Shown one piece after another: positions 10,028 through 21,331 of a stretch of DNA of 64,000 nt. The notes beneath the pieces are model-generated. The model was not told where the DNA came from, did no database searches, and saw nothing but the letters and a program-made list of their open reading frames with translations. The translations under genes and the position numbers were made by a program. Source of the stretch: Pithys albifrons albifrons (lineage: Eukaryota; Chordata; Aves; Passeriformes; Thamnophilidae); the NCBI RefSeq assembly GCF_047495875.1, contig NC_092497.1:3605437-3669436 (forward strand). The letters run 5' to 3'. How positions within the stretch are numbered: the stretch's first letter is position 1; each line of letters opens with the position of its first letter.

Positions 10028-13000
10028 GGGGCCTGATCCTAGGAAGCCCTGCTTGTCGCTTTCCTAGCCTGGCTCCTGGAAGCGGAAACCCTTCCACCGT
10101 ATCGGTGGCTATTTTTAATCCGCTGATAATCTTATGTGCTACTGGATACAATATATAACATATTTAAGATTTTTATTTCCTTGCCCACTGGGATGCTCTT
10201 TCCAATGGCTGTTTCATACCAGTACATCATGGGCTTTTTTTACTTAACTCCACCAGATGAGTTTGGAAATTGCAGGGCTGAGAACTTATGGGGGCTTTTG
10301 ACAGGCTCCTTTACCCTAGCATGGTGAGATTGACACAAACTTCATCACCCGAGGCCATTTCCTGAAGAAATTCCTTGGGGAACACCTAGAGGCTGTGTGT
10401 TACACAGAAGTCCATCATGATCATGGATACTCTGGTCTCAGGGTGCAATTTGTCTCACCTAGACACGAGCTGGTCACCCTAGGTCCTCTTTGTGGTCAGT
10501 GAAGAGAAATAGAGTGTGCTGTAGAAGTTCATTTCACCAACATCAGAAGTTTGATTTAGGATGATATCAATCACTTTTGAAAACATCTGTCTTGTTGACC
10601 ACAAAGAGAAAACAGAGACTGACAAGTTCAAGAAGTCAACCATATTTATTCAGGTGATAATGAAGGACTGTTCTGTATCATGACTGGTCTCTTTCCCCCC
10701 AAAGTACTAAGTAGACTTGATTGACGTGCTTAGTGTTGCTAATGAAACTATGAGGGGTTTACTGAAAAAAACCCCAAACTCTTAGATTTCTGACTGCAAA
10801 ATCGGGTTTGAGGCTCTCTATAAAATGAGATAGCCTCAAGAAACCTCTATATGAGACAAAAAGAAAAATATTATTTTGCATAAAAAAGAGGAAGTGTGAA
10901 AAAAATTTAACATCTCCAACATAGCCTTAAAAATATTGGACATCTGAACTCAGAGCAACCCTATAACATAATTCTATTTTATACATGATGAAACACAGAC
11001 ATTCAAAGATGACATGGTGAGCACTGTGAAATTACTTGTAATAATTATTGGAAAGTTCTTCAACAGGGACTCATCAGTTAGAAGACCATTGACGTATAAA
11101 ATATAACTATGTGGTCTCCAAAATCAGAATGAGAAACTCCTAAAATACTCAGTTTTAACGGACTTCTTTCTATAAAAAGGCACAGTAACAAGTAGCAGTC
11201 AGAGAGTGCATATACCTACATAGACAGCAAAAGGAAATAAAGAATCTTGGTAAGTGTGTGCTTTGAAGTTTTCCACACAACTCCATTTTCATAAAGAGAG
11301 GCCATGCAGACTATTGAACCCAAATGGCTTGTCTGAAACAGTTTACATCCAGAGACCTTTCAGTAAATGTGCTTGACTGTTTAAAATATTATATTTACCT
11401 TTGTGTTCCTTACAAATACTTAAAAGTCCACATCTTTTTTTATTGTCTTTCCTTGATTTAGACTAAACCTAGTTCTTCAAATAATTAACATTTTTACAAC
11501 TCAGAAATCCTGTATATGCACTTGTTTGTAGCTGAATTTCAGCCTAATCATATCTAAAATAATCTTAATAATAATCATAAAGTATTTGCCAACTCTATCA
11601 TCCATTAACTTTTTATGGTATGCAAACACTTCATGTTTTACTGACATGTTCAGAGGGACTAACTATGTATGGGACCAAGGGAGTTATCCTTAATTTGTAA
11701 TTTCCTGTTATTGTAAATTATACCTGCTCTGCATTTTTATGGCCTCCTTCCATCTTGAAATGTTACTACATTATTTTTCTCTTAACTTATGCGCCTTCAA
11801 TGTTGTAAAAACTACCTTAAAGGTCAATAAAAATGCAATAACGTGTCAATCAACAATGTCTGTCAAGCAAACTACTGGAAAGCTACAGCTAAAATGCAAC
11901 TACACCATGTTGAGATTGATTAAAGATATGAATCACAAAATGAAAAGTTGGGTGGTTTTGGGTTTTTCATCCCTCCAGTTTTAGTTATTACCAGTAGTTT
12001 AATTTATAAAGCAGTTACTTTGATGCTATCTGGAGTCCTCTAAAGAGGATGCCAGTGCAAGCAATGATACCATCTTAAATTGCTTCCAATAAAAAGGATT
12101 ACCCATGATCATCCTAAATGCACAACCACTCAGCAAATGTTACCACTGTCTAAATCTAAGTCTCTTCTATTTAAGTGAATACATAGGTGACAACATCTGA
12201 GTGTTTTGTGGTTGGGGTTTTTTTGTTAGTTTGTTTCGTTTTGCTTTGTTTTGTCAGGATCAAGAAAGCCATGGTACAAAGGTCCATCCACCTCATTATC
12301 CCACACCTGACAGTGCCCCACAAGAAAGCCCTGGGGAAGAGTATGACTACAAGTGAAGCTTTAAGTCATCCATCCCTGATACTTCTTGGTGATTTAGCTC
12401 AGGGGCCAGCTGACACAGAGTTGCACTGTTCTGGTTTTTTTCTCCTCTGCATTTGCCCAACCACTTCACCAACCCGGTCTAGACTGCATGTGGCCTCTCA
12501 TGCAAACAATTCGTGGACAGCTGTGATGATTTAAGCCTCTATTGTAACTCAAATTTTAAGATAGAATTTTTATAGAGAAAGTAAAACCTTGAAAATAAAA
12601 ATCCTCACCAGGACATTAGAATGGATCAAAAATTCAGCAGAGAGAAAGCCATCATCTCAGTAATGAGGGTATCTAAAAATAGAGATTGGGTAATTTCAAG
12701 GCCAGTATAAGGTTTGGGGTTTTTTTTCCATTTAATTGTGGTAGAGGCCTGGGAATAAAATAGCTTCTTCAAGAATCCAGACATCATTTTAGCAAATATA
12801 GTAACTTGATTCTAAGCTTGTTTTGCATGCAGAAGATAAATAAGCAATCATAAACTATGTCATCATAAAACTCTTATTGAGTTCAGGCTATGGAAACCAA
12901 TCAATAGAGGACACTCATCCCCAGTGAAAGAAACAGCTAATGCTCTGTGGTTCCTGGTGGATATTCTGTCATTGTATTTTAAAACCACAAGGAATTCCCT

Positions 13001-13253
13001 GTGTCATCAGCAATGACCATTTTATTACTGGTGAATCAGGAAATGAGTAGGGCTAAAGGTGCATTTGAATTCCATTGAATCATTCATTTAGCCCATCTTC
13101 CAAAGCAGGAGACCAATAGGCTTTCTCAAGGGTTTGGATAGGTCCACAGAAAGAAAATCAGGCCCTTCCTTGACATTCAACATGTACATGATACCAGAGA
13201 ATGGTTGTTTTTCTTACTTCTAACTACAAGAAGGCAATTAAAAGTTAATTACT
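10028..13253. other. unique non-coding DNA, no gene seen
   Basis: Long AT-rich unique stretch without recognised repeats apart from an irregular GTTTT-type tract at about 12217-12255. The 115-codon frame at 12187-12534 starts inside that tract and matches nothing I know. Confidence 0.55.
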
Positions 13254-13272
13254 GGGGGGGTGGGGGTGGGGG
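13254..13272 (+). repeat. G-run cluster, possible G-quadruplex
   Basis: Three guanine runs of 7, 5 and 5 bases are separated by single thymines. The run of seven can supply two tracts, so an intramolecular four-stranded structure is possible. It is isolated in AT-rich sequence. Confidence 0.6.
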
Positions 13273-16200
13273 TTAGTGAGTAGGGAAGACTGAGCTGATC
13301 AGCTGTCACTGTTGTCTATTTCTCTGCTTGTTTCAGTCAAAAATTCAAGCTCCAAGCAAAACTTCTGCAATTTTCCCAGAAGCATTGCACTTTATAACAT
13401 TTCCTAGATTGAATATATCCCCCTTTTAAAGAGTAAATATTCTATTTCAAAGCAGCTCTATTCATTTTTCATGAGTCAGTCTTTTTGAACATGAATGGCT
13501 TCAACTTGAAATGAATAATTTTAGCTATATTTAAAAAAGCCTTTGCATTCAGCTTGGAAAACCATATAACACACCCCAGTCCGCTCACCCCCAGTATTTT
13601 TAATATAATGAAATATTTTTAGTGAATAAGAAGTTTTAACAAACTGAAAAATATATGATAATTATGCATTTTTACTATTTATCTTTTGAAGAATATTATC
13701 CTAACTACTATCAGATGTGTCAAATCAGGCTCATTTAGTCCAAAAGTGATCAAACTTCATTTAAACAATGTAATGTCTTTTGAAAGTATTAGGGGAGAGA
13801 AGAACCACAAATTCAAATAATTCATTTCTCTCTTGCTTAATGCATTATTGATTTGTACTTTCCTTTTAAATGGTATTGTTCTGATGTGATAAACATTGAT
13901 TTGACTCTTTATACAAATATTCTATATCATCAGCATGTTATGGCAACCAAATAAAACACACTAAAATAGACCCGAAGGAATGGAATACTATGAAAACAAA
14001 ACTGTACGAGGTGCCCCAACTGTGTGCACGTGTATGTGAGGGTGCATAGGTAAAATAGCAAAGGGAAATGAAAGTAATAAATAAATAATGAATAAAAAAT
14101 TAAATCTAGGGGCATGATAATGATGCAGAATCATAGAAAGTTTACATTTGGGTTAACAATGGACAGACAACCTTGGAAATGAAAAATAATTACTTTCTAC
14201 TGCTAGTAATTCTTCGACATGTCTTGTAACCACAAGCATATAGCTGTCACAAGTTTAAAGAGCGAGTTCTCTCACACCCTGCTTGTGTTCAGCAGCTCTA
14301 GCTTTGTGCACAGCTATTCAGACCAATGGAAACTACATAGTCAAAAGACAAAAGAAAAATGCTGAGAGCAGTAAACACATAGATAATCCTGTCCACCAAA
14401 CAATTTTGCATTTCCTTTATGCACCATTTATTTCAGACAAAAAAGCTGCTGAGAGATTTACGTCAAAGTGATTTCCACCACTCAGCTGCTCAGGTCTGGG
14501 GAGATGATTGAAGCACTGAGCTACACTTTCCCGGGGATCATTGCATTCCCCTGTCCTGCCATGCCCAGAGTGAGATCTCACATGATCTTCCTCAGACAAG
14601 TTTATTTCTAGCATCACCTGGGTGGTTTTTTGGCACCCTGGGTGAGGGGGAACATCCTGCAGTTACTGAGAGATGAAGGGCCAGATTTCTTTCTGTTTTC
14701 CCTTGGATATCAGTGGAACCTGAGCACTTGTTTTCCTTACTTTGAACTGTCACTCCCAAGGTGGATAGGCTTGGATGACATTCCACCATCCTTCTGAGCA
14801 ACCTGCAAAGAAGGGAGCACCCCTCTCACATCCATAGGGGAAATAGCTGTGCTCAGGACATACACAGGACCAAAACAGTCAGATCTTTCACAATACAATC
14901 CATTTATTCCCATTGGAAAACACTCATACTTGCCATGTAAAAACCCTCAGATGTATGGCTGCACTGGGACAACAAGTGCTCATGCTATCATACACTTTCA
15001 CAACAAATTAGTCTTGCAACTAATGATCTATAACGATTACCCACCAGGGCTGCATTGAGATTTTATCTATAAGGCTACAAAGGGTGATGGATAAGTACCA
15101 CCATCCAGGGACAAACAGATCCAAACATTCAATTCCATTTCAACAGATTGCAGAGTGGGACCAGGGAGACATGGAAGCTGGGCTCCTTCTCTCTCTGACA
15201 TCACAAATTTACACCCAACGCAGCTGATTGGGTACTGTCATTTATCCTGCTGTGTCCCAACAACAGGTTATGATCCCTTAGTGTAGGAAACAATCTGGCT
15301 TTTGTGTGATCACCACCTCAGAGGCAACACTGGGAACCTTACTATACAACCCTGTCTCAGCAATATACCTGTAGTTAAAAGCTATGACAAGGTACATCAG
15401 GCTAAGCAAGGTATGCAAATAAAGACATTCAAATAAGTTTGTATCAATATATATTTTTTTTTTCCATAGACACGCTTCTGTGCATAGCTCCACTCTTTCA
15501 AAAGTGTCTCTCCAGACTCAATGGGCTCAATAGAATAAGATGCCCCTGAAATTTTTGCATGAGACTGGTTCCCAGGAATAGGTGGTTAATTCAGATTTGA
15601 AATCTCAGCTTCTTCTCGTCTTGTTAGAATCAGGCATCACATTTCTATCACTCAATAAAAATTATTTCTCTGTTCCCAGGAAATAGTTCTAGTATTAATT
15701 TAGAGGATCAAACAATTTTGTGATTATCAGTAAAAAAAACCCCAAATAGTCCATTGAAAAACTATTAGTGAACATAAGAAGGCTAAAGAGAGCATAACTA
15801 TTTTTTCTTTTTCTATTTTCCACCAATCTAACAGTGTTTTGAAACACTATTCATAACATACACAGCTCTGATTGTAAGGACGTAGATCAAAATCCTGCCC
15901 CAATGGACTTACATATGGAGTGGCAAAATTAAACTTGAACCTTCAGTTTACAAATAGCTGGGGAAAAAAAATTGATCACAGGGTTGAAAACTTGCTATTA
16001 TTATGGTATTTGCATTAAGACAAATTTAAGACTGGTATTCCAGGTTATGGACAGTGCTATAAAGCTGGTATTCTATGCTGTGTATTGCAAGATCATTTAA
16101 AATGTACTCTTCCACGACATGATGAGAACACAAATTATAATTAGGAAAGTAACCCAAGCATAAAATTAGTCTGGAAGACCAGTCTGAATGCGCTTCTGCA

Positions 16201-19200
16201 GACAAAGCCATCCTGTGTTCTAACTTTACTGCCTCAGTATAGGGAAAGATTAATGCAGAAGATAAAGACAGATAGGGCTTTCCGGGAGAGGAGGGGAAAA
16301 AGGGCTTTGCAAGTATGGTCTGTGGTGTTTCAGTTGTGCAAACACATACAAAGAGAAGCCCCAAAAGATCCCATCTTTGCAAAGTCACAGCAAAGCCTGT
16401 TACAGCTGCGGAATACAGGTCTATACCTGGGATTTTGTTCCCATAAGCTTATTCATAGGCAAACCCCCACATTTATCAGCACAGATAAGGTCTGCTGACC
16501 CCATTCTGAACCCAAAGCCTAATTGCACAAGTAAATGTACCTAACATTTGTAACCAACCAAGAGTTAGATTTGAGGAAAAAAAATGCAAAATTGCATTCT
16601 GAAATAAAAAGACTCAAAAAAAAAGGTGAAAAAATGAAAATTCTTGCGACTGCTAAGTGAAAAACCAAGCAAATTATCTTGAAAAACTTAAAAGCAAGCA
16701 AGACACATTTCTAAAAGCATTTGTGTTTGGGGCTTTCTTTGTTGGAAAAGTTTTTGTGGTTTAAAAGCCAAATGTTTCTTTATAAATCCATTGGTATCTC
16801 TGTACTTTATCTAGACAGACTGAACAAATCCACTGTTGGTAAAATTACATCTACCTTTCAGATATCTCTCCCTGTGTGAAGGGGACCTGTATACTAGACA
16901 CTGGTTACATGGCACTCAAAGGAAAGCATCCTAAGTTTCTATTAAAACTTATTTGCATAATTTGCTATTAAATTTTTCTTTGAATTTTCAGTGAGTTTTC
17001 TTGAAGTAACTGTTGCTACTTCTTTCTACAGTTGCCCATGACTTCCCTGTACCATACATGATTTAATAGATTTGTCCTTATTTAGAAAAAGATCAAAAGA
17101 AAACCAAAAAAATTACCTAAGTTAGGAGATAAAGCAACAGCTGCCAAGAAAAAAAGTGCTTTGCTGTAAGGGACTACATTTTGGCAAGAAATGCAATGTT
17201 TGGTGAGTGTGAAGCTAGGTGCCTACATAAAGGATTTTACAAAGTGAGAATTAAGAAGTTGGAAACCTTATTTACTCAAGGGGTGGCCTATTCCTTTCCC
17301 ATCACTACAGTCAAGACTTCAGCGAAACAGGCATGTATAAGAAGGGCATATAAAAATATTAAAACACAGAGTAGCCCCTGTACTGTACACTAAGTCAGGT
17401 GCTTCTCTCAGTTACCATCCATCATCTGGGAAATTCGTCACAAATGCTGCAGGTGTTACCCAAAATATTTGCCCCCAAACACATCTTTGGTCTCAAGGGT
17501 AACTGCACATTTTGGTATGTGCTGTTGTCCTGAACCATTTCTGTTCCACCTCACCTGCCTCTGGTACTACTGAGCTGTAACATGAAAGTCAGTCTCTGAG
17601 CACCATTTGTATGCTAGATTCTTCTAATACCCATTTTTAGCTCCTTTTTTGGATGAACCAAACAAAACAAGAGTAACAGGCTGTAAGTGAGAGCAAAAAA
17701 AAATTGCTAGTGAAGAGTCACGCTGTTGGTTTTTGCGTGACAGAAGTTACTTGGTACTTAGAACATACAAAGACACCAAAACACATCCAACCTAACCCAG
17801 ACATAAATCCAGATCCACCAATCATGACATAGCAAAACCCCAAATTGTCTACAACAGCTCTTACTGCTCACTGGAATTCTATAATGTTTATCTAATCAGT
17901 ACACTTTATTTCATATCCTACTCACCAGCAAGTCAGAGCATCTCACTTCAGTGGTGGAATGGTGAGGAGACTCAGTCTCTGGTGGGTGACAGAGATAACA
18001 AATCCAAACCAGGAAGAAGCTTCAGGAAGAGTAACTTGGACATGAAAGAAAGAGCGGATTGATTAGGGTTAGTTGTCCTCTTTTTAAGGCCAAAACAAAT
18101 TTAATTTACTCATTACAAATTATTTAATGTGTAAATTTAAAAATTTTTCTCTGCCTCCCATATGTCCCAGAGCTTGGTAAGATTTCCCATGAAATGCATG
18201 ATCTGAGACAAGGTGTGTCTGAGTTTCATGTGCATTTAAATCCATTCCTGGTCAGAACATTTCCCAGGAGGAATATTTAATATGAGCTTCAGAGACATGT
18301 TTCTGTTCATTTGGACATGATTTAAAACCATGTCTGTAGTAAGCACATGTTTATTAATTGTTGTTCAGGGCACAGGTATTTCTTGAATTTGAGAAGAAAG
18401 CAGAATTTCTTGAAAATGGAATTTTTCAAAACTAAAATTTTTCAAATCTGAAAACAAAACTTAAAGTAATATATGTGAAAAGCACATAAACTCTGTGGCC
18501 AAAGCTCCTCTTTTAAACTTTATGACTGGGATAGGTGTTGTGAATTTTTTAGTGCCCATTTTGAAAGTTTTAGGCATAGGTTTTTGGTTTTTTTTTAATT
18601 CCAAATGTGAAAAACATTTATAAAAGGAGAGCATTTTCTGTAAAGAAGAAATTGTGTAAGGGACACAACTTCATTGTTATTGCTTATCAGAGGCTTCATG
18701 TAGGTTTCAGTTTTGACCAAAAGGAAAAAAAAAGGGTAATTATCAAAACCAAACACAGCAACAATGATGTAAAAGACCTGGGCAAGTTTTATTATTGATT
18801 AGTGATTCCTGATTTTTCATTTCTCCCCTATAAATTTTCAGAGAAATTACTTTTAGAAAGTAGCTATACATTGTAAGATAATTCAACTTCAAAACTCTGA
18901 TTTGGTGACATTTACAGAATATTTAACACTTTCCAAAACTGTGATGGAATTTATATTCATGGGTATACTTTTAGGAACCTAATTTCAAGTTTAAAAATAC
19001 TAACTCATAGGCTTCTCGGTATGTGTGAGAAATGTCCTTTAAAACATACATAAGATGACAAGAATAAAGGTGTTGAGCTAAAAAAAATGGTTGGTGAAAT
19101 ATAAAACACCAGGAAAGGTATTAATCTACTCATGTCAAACTGCACTAAGCATCCTGCAGTCTCCTTCTTTTTTTCCTTGGGATGTGCAAAGACTTACTGA

Positions 19201-20537
19201 GCTGGAATTCAGAAAGTCCAGCTCAGAAATGCCTCAGGAAGTCCACTGTGAGGATGCTCATGCTAGGATGGAGACAACAGGAGGGAAACTTGATTATTAA
19301 CGTTTTTTAATTGAACTAGGTGATTTCACTTAATAAAAGCTTGTTATTTCAACTTTTGGAGCACCCTGAGCACAAGAAGCAGGATGTGCTTTCCCCACAA
19401 AAAGGATTTTCCATGTTGGCAGCTTTCAGAGTGCCTGGTGCTTGTTATACAGATCTGGATTCAGGTAATTACACAGTAACTGGATTTATTATTAATAAAA
19501 AAGCCCAAATAAAACTCAAACAAAAATTCTTCTAGTTAGACTGGTTGAAAGTTAAAAAAACCAAACAAACTAAACCTAACGAAACCAGCAAAAAACCAAC
19601 CTTACAGTTGTGCTAGCAGAGGGCAAAGCAGACCCAAATCTGTTCTTTGCCAAAAAGTTTCTCATCATCTGAACTTCTTTGCAAGATTTTAGAAATTACT
19701 GAGTTACTCAGTAGTTTCCTGAAAGCTTTCAAAAAAAAAAAAGTTTTGGTGAATTTTCCATCAGTTGGTTGGATTGAAGAAATTAGGAACCTTCTGCTTT
19801 CCTGGGGCTTTTCAGCACTTCCTCCTTGGCACCCTCCTACAGATTAAAAATGGAATGATATAGGGAGACCAGCCAGAGGAAAGAATATGCAGAAGCACGT
19901 GTTAAAGCCTCAGGCTTTTCAGACTCCAACAGACAGGGGTGAAAGCCCCAGACGTGTGTGCTGTCATGATGTTAGAAGGTGTAGCCCCATGATTGTGTGT
20001 AGTGCTGAACTGAAAAAGTCGTCCCTTCAATTTGAAACTCACAAGCTGCTCCCCTCTGCCTCCTCCCCTGCTTAACTCCACCAGTTTTAATTAATAACAC
20101 TATTAGGTACCTCCATTACAACATAAGACCTTGTTCAGACAATGTGCAGGAGAATTTTGAAGGAACCCTCCAGACAAATAAGAACTATGATTGCTCTTTT
20201 CATGCTAAGTCTTTTTTAAAAATATAGAGAGGTCACTGCAAACTTTTAAAGTGAAATCTGTACCTGTTCAACGGTCTTCAGCAGCTGACTTAGGTTGAAG
20301 AGGACTAAGTAAAAAAATGTTCAGATTTATTTCCGCTGTTTCCTATCAAGCCTCTAAATACGGATTATCCTGTGCTTTGTCCATGAGGACTCTTCAGTAG
20401 TCCCAGTGATTTACCAATGGCCCAAATCCTACATCTGGATGTAGGTGTTGCCTTTTAATTGTTTTTGCCCTTAATAATTTGCTGTGGCCGTAATGATTTG
20501 TTTTCAGTAACCCTGAACTATTGGTTTAAAGGAAAAG
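13273..20537. other. long AT-rich unique stretch, no clear CR1, no gene seen
   Basis: About 7.3 kb with no convincing mobile element or gene. At 13336 there is a good acceptor-like site (pyrimidine tract then TTTCAG) followed by about 30 open codons, but no clear donor. A TTCTACAG acceptor-like site lies near 17031. At 14126-14150 there is a faint CR1-tail-like string, too weak to call. Homeodomain-type TAAT cores are frequent around 13500-13860, as expected from AT content. A short AAAC-type tract occurs at about 19553-19600. Confidence 0.5.
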
Positions 20538-20890
20538 GGTCTCTTCTGTGCGGTGTGGAGGGAAAAGCAGAAGGGTTTCCCTGCTATCCCCTTTGTTCCA
20601 TGGAGGCAGAGAAGAGAGGGAGAGACAAAGAGTTGCAGGCAGTAGCAAGGCAGAGAATAATCTGTTTATTCAAAAAGCCACGAGGTAATGTCCAGTCCTG
20701 GGGGCGGGGTAACAGAAACCCCAAGAACCCCGGGGCTCTTGAGCAAGGGCGGGAACCGCCCGGCCGAAGACAGAGCAATCCAGCTCAATAGCTGGGTCAT
20801 CAAGGGAACAAAAGGGCTCCAGGGAACACAAAGAAAGCTGGCAGGGTGTGGATAACAACCCATCACAACTGAAACGCAGGCAGGGTAACA
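20538..20890 (-). mobile_element. LTR-like element, minus strand
   Basis: A block of about 350 bp with higher GC and several CpGs in AT-rich surroundings. Read on the minus strand it has a GC-box-like CCCCGCCCCC segment, then AATAAA at complement 20665-20670, then a pyrimidine-rich U5-like end. This order (promoter-like, polyadenylation signal, short tail) suggests a solo LTR. I could not find a target-site duplication and the boundaries are approximate. It does not obviously belong to the same family as the LTR at 9508-10022. Confidence 0.5.
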
Positions 20891-20984
20891 GAACCAGAAA
20901 CTGCTTTCTAAAACTTCAACTGAGTCTCTGAGTTTTTTCAGGTTTGTCTAGTGCTGGTTTTGGAATTCATTTCAGCATCTTCCT

Positions 20985-21050
20985 ACACTGAACTAGTCAG
21001 ACAATTAGACTACATAGATGATCATTGTAAGCCCCTTCCAACTGAAATTC
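20985..21050 (+). mobile_element. CR1 LINE 3'-terminal fragment
   Basis: About 65 bp matching the CR1 3' end in plus orientation: 'agactacatagatgatcatt', then 'gccccttccaactgaaattc'. The element runs directly into the pentanucleotide array, placing the array where the CR1 tail repeats belong. Confidence 0.8.
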
Positions 21051-21331
21051 GTATCGTATCGTATCGTATCGTATCGTATCGTATCGTATCGTATCCTACC
21101 CTATCCTATCCTACCCTATCCTATGCTATCCTATCCTATCCTATCCTATGCTATCCTATGCTATCCTATGCTATCCTATGCTATCCTATGCTATCCTATG
21201 CTATCCTATCCTATCCTATCCTATCCTATCCTATCCTATCCTATCCTATCCTATCCTATCCTATCCTATCCTATCCTATCCTATCCTATCCTATCCTATC
21301 CTATCCTATCCTATCCTATCCTATCCTATCC
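21051..21331 (+). repeat. pentanucleotide microsatellite grown from a CR1 tail
   Basis: About 280 bp in three tiers. First come 9 units of GTATC (21051-21095). A mixed zone of CTACC, CTATC and CTATG units follows (21096-21140). Next are 6 copies of a 10-mer, CTATCCTATG (21141-21200), and finally about 26 CTATC units (21201-21330). No unit contains a stop in the relevant frames, so frames of 93-129 codons encoding YPILS repeats cross it; they are not genes. The array directly follows a CR1 3' end, whose ancestral tail is a short ATTCT-type repeat. Confidence 0.96.

Noticed and set aside
14126..14175. Possible CR1 tail 'agaatcatagaaagttt'
   Set aside because: Only about 15 bases resemble the tail and none of the downstream CR1 landmarks follow.
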